Assembly (NCBI RefSeq): GCF_000147355.1
Contig: NC_014506.1
Coordinates: 434,001 to 498,000 of the forward strand
Source: Sulfurimonas autotrophica DSM 16294
GTDB lineage: Bacteria; Campylobacterota; Campylobacteria; Campylobacterales; Sulfurimonadaceae
DNA: 64,000 bases
Direction: 5' to 3'
The translations under genes and the position numbers were made by a program. The notes beneath the pieces were generated by a model. That model saw only the letters and a program-made list of their open reading frames with translations, had not been told where the DNA came from and ran no database searches. Within the stretch, counting starts at the first letter, position 1, and each line of letters opens with the position of its first letter. This document shows positions 52,468 through 61,693 of the stretch, in pieces.

Positions 52468-53688
52468 ATGAAAAAAGTAGTTATTTTAGGTGCAGGGTTT
52501 GCAGGATTACATATCTTTTATAAAATCCGTCATCTTATCGGTAAAAAAATAGATGTAACAGTTATTGACTCACGTTCTCATTCACTTTTAAAGCCTTCTT
52601 TGCCTGAGGTTGCGTTTGAAGGTGCGCCGATTTCTCACTCTTTGGTAGAGTTGAAGCATACACTTGAGAGTCGCGGAGCTGAGTTCATTCAGGATGAAGT
52701 TGTCAGTATTGATGAAAAAAACAATTCTTTATCACTAAAAAGCGGAGAAAGTGTCGGGTATGATTATCTGATGGTAACACTCGGTGCACTTAAAGACTAT
52801 GACGCCATCAAAGGTTTTAGAGAATATGGATATTCTGTTTGTGATGATGAACAGGCACAAAGACTTTGGGAAAGAGTAAAAACCTTTGAAGGCGGAAAAG
52901 TAGTTACCGGTGCTGCAAAAAGTACCTGGGGAACACGTGTCGATGCACCACCGCTTAGCGCACCTTGTGAAGGTCCTATTGGCGAGATTATGTTCATGCT
53001 TGATTACTATCTTGACAAAGATAAAGGCAAAAAAAGAGCCGAGGATTACAGTATAAATGTTTTTACTCCTGGAGAAGTGTTTTTTGAAGATGTAGGCGAT
53101 ACCCCGCGTGAAGCTATTGGCAAGTTTATGAAAGAGTATCAAATGAACTTGTCAAACAATAAAGAATTGACGGAAATAGGCAAGGATTTTGTAGCTTTTG
53201 AAGATGGTACGAAAATGGATTGTGATTTGGCAATTATTATTCCGCCGTATTCTGCGCCACAAGTTTTAAAAGATTCAAATATCGGCGATGAAAAAGGTTT
53301 TATCCCAACAGATAAAACAATGCGTCATTTAGACTTTGACAATATTTTTGCAGCAGGAGACATTACAGCGCTTGCTCAACCAAAACTTGGACATGTTGCC
53401 ATTATACAAGGCGGTATAGCAGCTGCGAGCTTGATGAAAGAACTTGGCGAAGATGTAGAGATTCCTCCGCATGATTTATCTGTCTTTTGTATTATGAATA
53501 TGGGCGGGCATAATACAACACTCATAGAATCGAATGTTTTATATGGCGGAAATGTCGATATTGGTTTTTACTCACCGATTGCAAAAATGATGAAATGGGG
53601 ATTTGATAATTATCTCTATTATAATAAAGGGCATATGCCACCGGATCTTGCGCTTGAGGCAACAGATAAACTGATAAAATTACTTTAA
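52468..53688 (+). CDS. Sulfide:quinone oxidoreductase-like flavoprotein
   Basis: A 406-residue FAD protein of the SQR/NDH-2 superfamily. ILGAGFAGLHIFYKI binds FAD; IFAAGDITALAQPKLGHVAI is the second FAD segment. Three cysteines fall at C125 (YSVCDDEQ), C167 (SAPCEGP) and C341 (VFCIMNMGG), positions compatible with the three SQR active-site cysteines, and the C-terminus (NYLYYNKGHMPP) ends in helices that could sit on the membrane. SQR oxidises sulfide to sulfane sulfur and reduces quinone. The ferredoxin gene just upstream could instead mean a different acceptor. Confidence 0.8.
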   Translation: MKKVVILGAGFAGLHIFYKIRHLIGKKIDVTVIDSRSHSLLKPSLPEVAFEGAPISHSLVELKHTLESRGAEFIQDEVVSIDEKNNSLSLKSGESVGYDYLMVTLGALKDYDAIKGFREYGYSVCDDEQAQRLWERVKTFEGGKVVTGAAKSTWGTRVDAPPLSAPCEGPIGEIMFMLDYYLDKDKGKKRAEDYSINVFTPGEVFFEDVGDTPREAIGKFMKEYQMNLSNNKELTEIGKDFVAFEDGTKMDCDLAIIIPPYSAPQVLKDSNIGDEKGFIPTDKTMRHLDFDNIFAAGDITALAQPKLGHVAIIQGGIAAASLMKELGEDVEIPPHDLSVFCIMNMGGHNTTLIESNVLYGGNVDIGFYSPIAKMMKWGFDNYLYYNKGHMPPDLALEATDKLIKLL

Positions 53689-53700
53689 AAAAAGAAAGAG

Positions 53701-53925
53701 ATGAATGTAACTGATTTAAAGCCAAATCAAAAAGCAATTATTAAACATATAGGCGATTTGGGAGATTTAAGCCATAGACTAGTGGAGCTTGGCATTACGT
53801 GCGGAGAAATTATCAAACTTGTCAGAGTAGCACCTTTGGGTAATCCTTTGGAGGTGAAAGTTCACGATGAGAGAATAGTTATGCGAAAAGAGGATGCAAA
53901 AAAAATAGAGGTAGAAGAGCTGTGA
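53701..53925 (+). CDS. feoA: Ferrous iron transport protein A
   Basis: A 74-residue SH3-like FeoA. LKPNQKAIIKHIGDLGDLSH, LVELGITCGEIIKLVRVAPLG and EVKVHDERIVMRKEDAKKIEV are typical. It begins 12 bases after the SQR-like gene and overlaps feoB by four bases (GTGA), so it is coupled to both. Confidence 0.92.
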   Translation: MNVTDLKPNQKAIIKHIGDLGDLSHRLVELGITCGEIIKLVRVAPLGNPLEVKVHDERIVMRKEDAKKIEVEEL

Positions 53926-56051
53926 ACATTGCTTTCATTGGAAATCCAAATACAGGAAAAACTGCACTCATTAATGCCATTGCAAAAAGTGATCTTGAAG
54001 TTGGAAATTGGCCAGGTGTGACGGTTGAGAAAAAAGAAGCGCATTTCAAGTATGAAAATCAAGAAATAAATCTTATAGATTTACCGGGAATTTATACGCT
54101 GACACCCTATTCTCTTGAAGAAAAAGTTACAGTAGACTATTTGCTGGATAACAGTATTGATGGAATTATCAATGTTCTGGATGCAACGAATTTAAGAAGG
54201 AATCTTTACCTAACACTTTCTCTCATAGATATACAAAAACCAATGGTTTTAGCACTTAATATGTTTGATGATTTTAAAAAAAGAGGCTATGAAGTAGATA
54301 CTAAAAAACTCTCAGATATTTTGGGTGTCAAAATTGTTCCGACTATTGCTTCAAAAAAGATTGGCTCACAAAAAGTGCTTGAGAGTACAGTTGAAACTAT
54401 TACAGATAATAATTTACCAAAAATACAACCGCTGCAGCACCATATAGAAAAAGAAATAGTCTTTATGGAGCATAAACTCCAGATGATTGATAATTTTAAT
54501 TACTCGCCCAGAGCTTTTGCTATAAAACTTCTTGAAGATGATAATTTTATAAAATCTTTGCAACTTAATGAATCATTTAAAAATGTAATTGAATTTACAA
54601 AAGAGGCAAGAAAACGGATAGAAGCACATACACAACTTCCAATAAAAACAATTATATCCAACTCAAGATACTCCTTGATAGATAAAATTTTGGATGAGGT
54701 CTTGAGTAAACCGTTAATGGATAAAGTGGTATTAAGCGAAAAGATTGATAGAATAATTTTAAATAAATATTTGGCATTTCCTATTTTTATACTTGTAATG
54801 TATATGATGTTTGATTTTACTTTCTCATTGAGTATGCCGCTTGTAGATTGGATGAATAATTTTTTTACAGATTTTATAGCAAAATATATAACGATAGTGC
54901 TTTATGATTCTCCTGAGTGGGTGAAAGGGCTGGTTGTTGACGGTGTGCTTAACGGTGTGGGATTACTGCTCTCCTTTTTACCTTTACTCTTCTTTTTATA
55001 TCTTTTTATGGCAATACTTGAAGAGAGCGGGTATATGTCTCGAGTGAGTTTTTTGCTTGATGCTCTGGCAAAAAAACTGGGAGTCAAAGGAAATGCTTTT
55101 ATCTCAATGATTATTGGTTTTGGGTGTAATGTCCCCGCAGTTTATGGTACACGGGTATTGACAACGAAAAGAGAAAGAGTTATCACAACACTTATGATAC
55201 CCTTTATGAGTTGTAGTGGCCGTTTGCCTATTTATGCCCTTTTTGTTGCTATCTTTTTTAAGGAAAATCAGGCTCTAACAGTACTTTCTATTTATCTACT
55301 TGGTATTATTGCTGCATTTTTAGTTGGCTTTATTGCAAACAAACTACTGCCAAAGCAACAAGAAAAACCGTTTTTCTTGGAACTTGCAACATATCATATG
55401 CCAAATATTAACTCTATTTGGATTTTGATGAAACCAAAGCTTATAGATTTTATTTTTAAAGCCGGAAAGTTTATCATTTTGGCTTCTGTCATACTCTGGG
55501 TAGTCATAAGTCTGCCTCTTAATTCAACGCCACAAACATCATATCTTGCAAAAGGCGCAAAAACAATTACCCCAATTTTCAAACCTTTGGGCTTTGGTGA
55601 GCACTGGGAACTTGTAGCAGTTTTAATCCCGGGAACACTAGCAAAAGAGGTTGTGGTAGGTTCTTTGGGAACTATATATGGGATAGAATCGCAAAATAAA
55701 ATGACAGAAGAAAAAGCAGATATTAAAAACGACATAAGAAGTCAAATGATACTTTTGAAAAATGCTTTGAGAGAATCTATATTTAATGTCGTAAAAATAA
55801 AACCAGCAATAACATCTGATGAACATGTGGCTTCAAAACTGCAAGAAGTGATAAAATCACAATTTTCTTCCAAGGCTGCAGCCTATAGTTATATGATATT
55901 TATACTGCTTTATATTCCATGTATATCCACCATGGCAGCAATACAACAAGAATTTGGAAATGCTTTTATGATATTTGAAATTATGTTCCTCCCTTTATTT
56001 GCATATACCGTGTCATTTGTATTTTATCAAGTTATGTTATTATTTGCTTAG
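53922..56051 (+). CDS. feoB: Ferrous iron transporter B
   Basis: A 709-residue Fe(II) transporter. The N-terminal G domain has GNPNTGKTALIN, GNWPGVTVEKKE, DLPGIYTL and NMFDD; the membrane domain has two gate-like motifs, GFGCNVPAVYGTRVL and MIPFMSCSGRLPIYALF. The start is GTG 53922 inside the feoA stop. It lacks a C-terminal FeoC-like part. Expression together with the SQR-like flavoprotein and ferredoxin would tie iron uptake to iron-sulfur redox proteins. Confidence 0.96.
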   Translation: MNIAFIGNPNTGKTALINAIAKSDLEVGNWPGVTVEKKEAHFKYENQEINLIDLPGIYTLTPYSLEEKVTVDYLLDNSIDGIINVLDATNLRRNLYLTLSLIDIQKPMVLALNMFDDFKKRGYEVDTKKLSDILGVKIVPTIASKKIGSQKVLESTVETITDNNLPKIQPLQHHIEKEIVFMEHKLQMIDNFNYSPRAFAIKLLEDDNFIKSLQLNESFKNVIEFTKEARKRIEAHTQLPIKTIISNSRYSLIDKILDEVLSKPLMDKVVLSEKIDRIILNKYLAFPIFILVMYMMFDFTFSLSMPLVDWMNNFFTDFIAKYITIVLYDSPEWVKGLVVDGVLNGVGLLLSFLPLLFFLYLFMAILEESGYMSRVSFLLDALAKKLGVKGNAFISMIIGFGCNVPAVYGTRVLTTKRERVITTLMIPFMSCSGRLPIYALFVAIFFKENQALTVLSIYLLGIIAAFLVGFIANKLLPKQQEKPFFLELATYHMPNINSIWILMKPKLIDFIFKAGKFIILASVILWVVISLPLNSTPQTSYLAKGAKTITPIFKPLGFGEHWELVAVLIPGTLAKEVVVGSLGTIYGIESQNKMTEEKADIKNDIRSQMILLKNALRESIFNVVKIKPAITSDEHVASKLQEVIKSQFSSKAAAYSYMIFILLYIPCISTMAAIQQEFGNAFMIFEIMFLPLFAYTVSFVFYQVMLLFA

Positions 56052-56061
56052 GAGCTGAATT

Positions 56062-56382
56062 ATGTGGGACTTTTTAACTTTTAACAGTTTTATTACGCAG
56101 GATGTATTGTTATTTTTTTATTATATCGGAGCACTTGTGATTCCGATTACTTTGTATTATTTTAGAGATTATCTTATGAAGAATTTTTCTCTTTTCAAAA
56201 CTGTGAATGACAAAGTAAAAGATTTTTATATTTCACTGAGCGCTACAGAACAAAAAGTGTTTTGGATAACTTTTATAACGCTCTTTCTTTGTATGGAACT
56301 TTGTTGGCGCATGATTTTTGAAGCGATGATAGGTTATTTTGATATGCATGATTATTTATATGAAATTTCAAAGAAAATGTAA
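56062..56382 (+). CDS. Small membrane protein, DUF4282-like
   Basis: A 106-residue protein with two hydrophobic segments (about 14-34 and 75-92) separated by a charged loop. MWDFLTFNSFITQDVLLFFYYI resembles the opening of DUF4282 proteins. It follows feoB by ten bases. Role unknown. Confidence 0.6.
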   Translation: MWDFLTFNSFITQDVLLFFYYIGALVIPITLYYFRDYLMKNFSLFKTVNDKVKDFYISLSATEQKVFWITFITLFLCMELCWRMIFEAMIGYFDMHDYLYEISKKM

Positions 56383-56450
56383 ATTAGCAGGAACTTCTTA
56401 TGTGCAAAGCACTGCTTTACCTATAGTTGTCTTTTTTTAAGGGGAGAAAA

Positions 56451-57674
56451 ATGAACGCTGAAAAAGAATCAAAATTGCAAACAACACCCTCTTTGCTACA
56501 GTTAAGCTGGGCTTTTTTGATTATTGGTTTGACTGCGTACAGTGTTGCTATGCTGCAGCAGCTTAAAACGCTTGTTGTGGGTCGTAAATGGCTTTCGCAA
56601 AAAGAGATGGATGAAGGCTTGGCTATGGTACAACTTTATCCAGGACCAATTATGTTCAATCTTGCAACCTACTCTGCCTATCGTATCAAAGGGTTTTGGG
56701 GTGCATTGATCGCAACATTTTTGTTTGTACTTCCTTCATATTTGTTGATGCTGTTTCTTTCATGGCTCTATTTTAATTATGGTAATGTAGCGTGGGTACA
56801 TCCACTTTTTATTGTGCTAGAAGCTATGGTCGTGGGTATCATTATTCATGTTTCTCTTGATTTTGCAACACGCTATATAGATGATGGAAAAACGGCATTT
56901 ATAGCTGGTATTGCATTTGTGTTGATGCTTTATAAAATCAACGCATTTTGGGTTATTTTACTTGCTGTTGTCGTGGGAACTATGCTTTTTTGGCGAGATA
57001 AAATGAATATTGATAGTGAAAAAAATGAACAAATACAAAGTGTTCCCATACCTGGATTATGGCAGTGGCGTTTAGTATCTATTGTATTGAGCGGTTCTGT
57101 TTTTCTTGCTATGATTGTGCTTGGTTTATTGTGGAAAAATGAATTAAGTCTTTTGTTTTTGTCAATGTTTAAAGTGGGAGCTGTGGCTTTTGGAAATGGT
57201 ATGACTATAATGCCGCTACTCCAGCAAGAAGCTGTTATATCACATCATTGGCTGAGTATGAAGCAGTTTGCCGACGGCATTGCCTTTGGACAGATTACAC
57301 CGGGACCATTTTTGATTACTGCAACATTTATCGGTTACAAAGTAAGTGGATTAATAGGGAGTTTGCTCGCGACTGTTGGAATGTTTTATCCTTCATTTTT
57401 TTATACCATCGTGATGTCAGAACTTTATAGTAAAATCAAAAAATATTTGTTCATTCGTAAAGTAATTAAAGGTATTTTGGCTGCCTTTACCGGGATGCTT
57501 TTTTTCGTTGTTTTGAGTATGGGAACAGTCAGTCTTATCTCTCCGTCTGTATACATCTGGGCTATAGGCGCGTTAATTGCCGTTCGCTATTATGAAATGA
57601 ATATTTTGTGGATATTTCTCACTGGAATTGCTGTAGAACTTGGATTGTTTCTAACGGGCATTTCGATTTTGTAA
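56451..57674 (+). CDS. chrA: Chromate transporter, long (two-domain) type
   Basis: A 407-residue member of the CHR family with two homologous halves of about five helices each. The conserved proline motifs are MVQLYPGPIMFNLATYSAYRIKG and, in the second half, GIAFGQITPGPFLITATF. Long ChrA proteins export chromate; close relatives are known whose substrate is unproven. ATG 56451 follows AAGGGGAG; an in-frame start 24 bases upstream lacks such a site. Confidence 0.87.
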   Translation: MNAEKESKLQTTPSLLQLSWAFLIIGLTAYSVAMLQQLKTLVVGRKWLSQKEMDEGLAMVQLYPGPIMFNLATYSAYRIKGFWGALIATFLFVLPSYLLMLFLSWLYFNYGNVAWVHPLFIVLEAMVVGIIIHVSLDFATRYIDDGKTAFIAGIAFVLMLYKINAFWVILLAVVVGTMLFWRDKMNIDSEKNEQIQSVPIPGLWQWRLVSIVLSGSVFLAMIVLGLLWKNELSLLFLSMFKVGAVAFGNGMTIMPLLQQEAVISHHWLSMKQFADGIAFGQITPGPFLITATFIGYKVSGLIGSLLATVGMFYPSFFYTIVMSELYSKIKKYLFIRKVIKGILAAFTGMLFFVVLSMGTVSLISPSVYIWAIGALIAVRYYEMNILWIFLTGIAVELGLFLTGISIL

Positions 57675-57795
57675 AAATGTATGCAAAACATAAATCTCTT
57701 TATATCAAAGATAGTGCTAAATGGATGAAAAAACCGAAGATGGTGATATAATGAAAAAATCATTTATTTTAATATTTATATGATAAGGAAAAATA

Positions 57796-58617
57796 ATGAA
57801 CTACTATTTTGCTCTTTTGCTGCTAATGATAAGTATCGGACTAACGCTGTTTGGTGCTTATTTTATTTATACATTTTACAAACAAAAAAAACTGCAAAAT
57901 ATTTTGGCACAGCCAATCAGGAAAGAGTATATAGATATACTTGACAACATTCCGCTGTATGGCAGACTCAACGAAAAAGAAAAACAACAAATATACAAAT
58001 CTATTCTTATTTTTATAAATACAAAAGAGTTTGTGGGTATAAATATTGGGGTGACAGAGGAAATGAAAATAGTGATTGCTTTTCATGCCTGTTTACTGCT
58101 TTTACATGTAGAGCTGGTGAGTTGTTATGAAAATCTTGCGACAGTCCTGATATATCCGCATACTATGGTTGCCAAACAAGTGAGTGCAAATGGCGGTATA
58201 TACACCAAAGGTGAGTTCTTTCTTGAAGGCCAATCTGCGAGCGATACTGTTATTGTAGCCTGGCATGATGCCAAAAAAGATGCTTACCATCTGCATGAAA
58301 ATAATGTTATGCTGCATGAATTTGCGCATGAAATAGACTTTCTTGACGGCAGTGCAGATGGGACACCGCCCTTGCCCTATTCAAAATATCATGAATGGGC
58401 AAAGGTGCTTTCACAGGAATTTAACAAGCTCTCAAAAGTAGCACTGAGAAATCGTGACTGGGGAAAATACAAGCTTATTGGCTCATATGCCGCAACAAAT
58501 GAAGCAGAATTTTTTGCTGTTGTCACGGAACGTTATTTTGAAAAGTCTGAAGCCTTGAAAAAACATTTTCCAGAGCTGTTTAAAGAACTTAACAGTTTTT
58601 ATAAAGTATACATTTAA
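57796..58617 (+). CDS. mtfA: Zinc-dependent peptidase, M90/MtfA family
   Basis: A 273-residue protein with one N-terminal membrane helix (about 5-27) and a cytoplasmic metallopeptidase domain with the zinc site MLHEFAHEIDF (H174, E175, H178) and a NEAEFFAVVTERYFE helix downstream. MtfA in E. coli cleaves or interacts with the Mlc glucose-PTS regulator; here no PTS is seen, so the target is unknown. The 121-base gap upstream of it holds only A+T-rich DNA and a ten-codon frame I do not call. Confidence 0.87.
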   Translation: MNYYFALLLLMISIGLTLFGAYFIYTFYKQKKLQNILAQPIRKEYIDILDNIPLYGRLNEKEKQQIYKSILIFINTKEFVGINIGVTEEMKIVIAFHACLLLLHVELVSCYENLATVLIYPHTMVAKQVSANGGIYTKGEFFLEGQSASDTVIVAWHDAKKDAYHLHENNVMLHEFAHEIDFLDGSADGTPPLPYSKYHEWAKVLSQEFNKLSKVALRNRDWGKYKLIGSYAATNEAEFFAVVTERYFEKSEALKKHFPELFKELNSFYKVYI

Positions 58618-58631
58618 AAAAAAGGAAAAGA

Positions 58632-59525
58632 ATGTCAGAACATCACCATCATCATGATGTAAGCGGAAAAAATCTCTTCATTACAATAGTATTAAATATT
58701 ATCATAACACTCTCACAAATCGTGGGAGGAATTTTCTCGGGCTCACTTGCTCTTTTGAGTGATGCTATGCATAATTTCAGTGATGTTTTAGCACTACTTA
58801 TAGCGTATGTTGCAAACAGGCTTGCAGCAAAAGAAAATACAAAAGCCAAAACATTCGGCTATAAAAGAGCCGAAATTATTGCTGCCTTATTTAATGCATC
58901 GGTATTAATAGGAATAGCAATATTTTTAATTATAGAGGCCTTTCATAAGTTTTATCATCCTGAAGTGATAAATTCTATTTGGGTTATTGGCCTTGGTCTG
59001 CTCAGTATTGTGCTTAATGCTGCAAGTGTATTGCTTATAAAAGATGACGCTCATAGCAATATGAATATAAAAGCAGCTTATCTACATCTTTTAACTGATG
59101 TTATGACAAGTGTTGCAGTTGTACTTGGCGGTGTGTTGATGTATTTTTATCAAATATTTTGGATTGATCCGCTCATTTCATTTTTAATTGCTTTATATCT
59201 TATTTGGGCATCGTTTGATTTGGTAAAAGAATCAAGCGCAATTTTGATGCAGTTCACACCTAAAGGCATTGATATTGATGAAATTGTAAAGTTTATAATG
59301 CAAGAAAAAGAGATTGCGAATGTGCATCACTTACATATATGGAAACTTGATGATCACCGTATACATTTAGAAGCACACTTGGATTTTAACGAAGATGTGA
59401 CATTGTCTGAATCAAATAAGGTAATTGACACGTTGGAAAAAATACTTCATGATACTTTTGGTATAGAACATACAACTTTTCAGTGTGAATACAATAGAGA
59501 AGATGATAAAAGTCTAATAGTGTGA
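58632..59525 (+). CDS. Cation diffusion facilitator, CzcD/ZitB-like
   Basis: A 297-residue zinc/cobalt/cadmium-type exporter with a His-rich N-terminus (SEHHHHHD), six helices, the metal site LLSDAMHNFSDVLALLIAY in helix two, HLLTDVMTSVAVV in helix five, and the cytoplasmic domain with VHHLHIWKLDDHRIHLEAH. The paired DxxHN and HxxxD sites indicate Zn/Cd rather than Fe/Mn. Start 14 bases after mtfA with AAAAGGAAA. Confidence 0.92.
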   Translation: MSEHHHHHDVSGKNLFITIVLNIIITLSQIVGGIFSGSLALLSDAMHNFSDVLALLIAYVANRLAAKENTKAKTFGYKRAEIIAALFNASVLIGIAIFLIIEAFHKFYHPEVINSIWVIGLGLLSIVLNAASVLLIKDDAHSNMNIKAAYLHLLTDVMTSVAVVLGGVLMYFYQIFWIDPLISFLIALYLIWASFDLVKESSAILMQFTPKGIDIDEIVKFIMQEKEIANVHHLHIWKLDDHRIHLEAHLDFNEDVTLSESNKVIDTLEKILHDTFGIEHTTFQCEYNREDDKSLIV

Positions 59526-59551
59526 TATAATTCGCTCGATTTACGGAGCGA
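59526..59551 (+). promoter_or_regulatory. metK -10 box and adjoining inverted repeat
   Basis: TATAAT at 59526-59531 directly follows the CDF stop. TCGCTC (59532-59537) and GAGCGA (59546-59551) form a six-base inverted repeat with an eight-base loop across the likely transcription start. It could be an operator or an early hairpin; no SAM riboswitch is recognisable in the 53-base gap. Confidence 0.4.
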
Positions 59552-59578
59552 GACTCTGTACTTCAATAAGGAAAATCG

Positions 59579-60736
59579 ATGACGAAAGAGTATATATTTA
59601 CTTCAGAGTCTGTAACAGAAGGGCACCCTGATAAGATGGCAGATCAAATCAGTGATGCAATTTTGGATTATATTATTGAGCATGATGCCAATGCACGCGT
59701 TGCGTGTGAAACAATGGTATCAAATGGTTTTTGTGTAATTGCAGGCGAACTGAAAACGACGGCTTATGCCCCAATGCAAGAGATTGCAAGACAAGTAATT
59801 CGAGATATCGGATATACAGATGCAACATATGGCTTTGATTATAGATCAGCCGCAGTTTTAAACGGAATAGGTGAACAGTCACCGGATATCAACCAGGGTG
59901 TTGATCAGGCAGGGGGTGAAATAGGCGCAGGTGATCAAGGTTTAATGTTCGGTTACGCTTGTCGTGAGACAGATGTTCTTATGCCTTTACCGATTCACTT
60001 ATCACATCGTTTAACAGAGCGATTGGCCGCAGTCAGAAAAGAAGGTATAGTTCCTTACCTACGTCCTGATGGAAAAGCACAAATCAGTGTAAAATATGTA
60101 GGAGATAAACCTGTATCAGTTGAAACTGTCGTTATTTCTACACAGCATGCTCCTGAAGTTTCTCAAGAGCAGATTCACAAAGATGTAATCGAAGAGGTAA
60201 TACGAAAAGTAATTCCTGTCCAAATGATGGATGAAAATACAGTTTTTCATATTAATCCAACAGGAAAGTTTGTAATTGGTGGCCCTCAGGGAGATGCCGG
60301 TCTTACAGGTCGTAAAATAATAGTAGATACATACGGAGGAAGCTGCCCGCATGGTGGTGGTGCATTTTCCGGAAAAGATCCAACCAAGGTTGATAGAAGC
60401 GCTGCATATGCTGCTCGCTGGGTTGCAAAAAACCTTGTAGCTGCAGGTGCATGTGATAAAGTTACAATTCAAGTTGCCTATGCAATCGGCGTTGTCCAGC
60501 CCGTTTCTATTATGGTTGATACACACAATACGGGCAAAGTTGCTGAAGAGAAAATTGAAGCTTGTGTAAAAGATATTTTTGATCTTTCACCGGCAGGTAT
60601 TATTAAATCATTGGATTTATTAAAACCGATTTATCGAAAAACGGCAGCTTATGGACATTTTGGTCGTGAAGAAGCCGGCTTTAACTGGGAAAGAACAGAT
60701 AAAGTTGATGAAATAAAAGAGTATTTAAGCATCTAA
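59579..60736 (+). CDS. metK: S-adenosylmethionine synthetase (canonical)
   Basis: A 385-residue canonical MetK that makes S-adenosylmethionine from ATP and methionine. All standard blocks are present: [74 protein letters not shown] and [20 protein letters not shown]. The ribosome site is AAGGAAAA. This must be the housekeeping enzyme; compare the divergent copy at 12682. Confidence 0.97.
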   Translation: MTKEYIFTSESVTEGHPDKMADQISDAILDYIIEHDANARVACETMVSNGFCVIAGELKTTAYAPMQEIARQVIRDIGYTDATYGFDYRSAAVLNGIGEQSPDINQGVDQAGGEIGAGDQGLMFGYACRETDVLMPLPIHLSHRLTERLAAVRKEGIVPYLRPDGKAQISVKYVGDKPVSVETVVISTQHAPEVSQEQIHKDVIEEVIRKVIPVQMMDENTVFHINPTGKFVIGGPQGDAGLTGRKIIVDTYGGSCPHGGGAFSGKDPTKVDRSAAYAARWVAKNLVAAGACDKVTIQVAYAIGVVQPVSIMVDTHNTGKVAEEKIEACVKDIFDLSPAGIIKSLDLLKPIYRKTAAYGHFGREEAGFNWERTDKVDEIKEYLSI

Positions 60737-60752
60737 GATATTTCAAATAAAT

Positions 60753-60826
60753 GTAACTATAAGCTATAATTTTTAGATTAGCTGAGCACTTTTAGCTGTA
60801 TTTAAAAGTCTAAAGTGTATAGTTAC
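60753..60826 (+). promoter_or_regulatory. Nested inverted repeats before the ferredoxin gene
   Basis: GTAACTATA (60753-60761) pairs with TATAGTTAC (60818-60826). Inside, TTAGA pairs with TCTAA, and CTTTTA with TAAAAG. If transcribed, the 117-base gap between metK and the ferredoxin gene would fold into a long-range stem ending 27 bases before the ATG. Could be a leader structure or terminator; unproven. Confidence 0.35.
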
Positions 60827-60853
60827 TTTTAATAAAAATTAGGAGAAGAAAAT

Positions 60854-61138
60854 ATGGCAGTATTAATAACAGATACATGTATTAATTGTGGTGCTTGTAT
60901 AGATGAGTGTCCGGTAGAAGCAATCGTAGATGAAGATGATAATCCAACAGGTGAAGAAATTTACTATGTGTATGGTGATAAATGTGTAGAATGTGTTGGT
61001 CACCATGATGAACCTGCATGTGCTACAGCATGTCCTACTGAAGGATGTATCACATGGGATGCTGTTGGTGAGAGTCCAGAACATCGTGAAGATGTTAGTG
61101 CTGAACAACGTTCAAACCACGAACCAGTAGTAGAATAG
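60854..61138 (+). CDS. Ferredoxin, 2[4Fe-4S] Alvin type
   Basis: A 94-residue ferredoxin with CINCGACIDECPVEA for one cluster and CVECVGHHDEPACATACPTEGC for the other; the eight-residue insertion between cysteines of the second set and the C-terminal extension are features of the low-potential Alvin-type (Allochromatium) ferredoxins. In Campylobacterota such ferredoxins serve 2-oxoacid oxidoreductases. AGGAG precedes the ATG and a strong hairpin follows, so it is a one-gene unit. Confidence 0.93.
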   Translation: MAVLITDTCINCGACIDECPVEAIVDEDDNPTGEEIYYVYGDKCVECVGHHDEPACATACPTEGCITWDAVGESPEHREDVSAEQRSNHEPVVE

Positions 61139-61167
61139 TTTATTAGAGCATTCTATGCTCTAATAAA
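61139..61167 (+). terminator. Terminator hairpin after ferredoxin gene
   Basis: TTTATTAGAGCA pairs perfectly with TGCTCTAATAAA over a five-base loop, starting at the ferredoxin stop. No T tract follows, so rho-independent action is likely but not certain. Confidence 0.7.
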
Positions 61168-61230
61168 CCCCCTTATAATCTATATAAATCAAAAAATTTA
61201 CTTTTTAAACTAAAAACAATCTTTTTTAGG

Positions 61231-61236
61231 TATAAT
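61231..61236 (+). promoter_or_regulatory. -10 box for ndk
   Basis: TATAAT 34 bases before the ndk ATG, preceded by a T-rich tract; likely promoter of the ndk-yceD-rpmF-plsX-fabH run. Confidence 0.5.
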
Positions 61237-61270
61237 TCCATTCTAATTTTATATTTTCAGAGGAGATTTG

Positions 61271-61684
61271 ATGGAACGTACACTATCAATAATCAAGCCA
61301 GATGCAGTTGCAAAAGGTGTTATAGGCAAAATTTTAGATCGTTTTGAAAGCAATGGTCTTAAAATTGCAGCAACAAAAAAACTACAACTTTCTCGTGGTG
61401 ATGCGGAAGCATTTTATGCTATTCACGCTGAGAGACCTTTTTTCAACGACTTAGTTGATTTCATGATCAGTGGGCCAGTTGTTGTTTCAGTTTTAGAAGG
61501 TGAAAATGCTATGCAGAAAAACCGTGATTTAATGGGTGCAACAAACCCTAAAGAGGCTGAAGCAGGTACTATCCGTGCAGATTTTGCTGAAAATATCGAT
61601 GCTAATGCAGTTCACGGCAGTGACTCAGTTGAAAATGCAGCTAATGAAATTGCATTCTTTTTTGCTGAGAGAGAAATTTCGTAA
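61271..61684 (+). CDS. ndk: Nucleoside diphosphate kinase
   Basis: Balances nucleoside triphosphates by phosphohistidine transfer. The 137-residue protein has [47 protein letters not shown] and [12 protein letters not shown] with the active His115. ATG 61271 is chosen over an in-frame TTG one codon earlier; AGAGGAG is the ribosome site. Confidence 0.97.
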   Translation: MERTLSIIKPDAVAKGVIGKILDRFESNGLKIAATKKLQLSRGDAEAFYAIHAERPFFNDLVDFMISGPVVVSVLEGENAMQKNRDLMGATNPKEAEAGTIRADFAENIDANAVHGSDSVENAANEIAFFFAEREIS

Positions 61685-61693
61685 GTAAATCCA

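Noticed and set aside
56383-56450. Terminator between the DUF4282-like gene and chrA
   Set aside because: Only a four-base stem (GTGC/GCAC) is present and no T tract follows in place.
42006-59525. Whole metal/sulfur region as an integrated genomic island
   Set aside because: No integrase, tRNA border or attachment repeats are visible and base composition looks like the rest, so transfer is not supported from the sequence alone.
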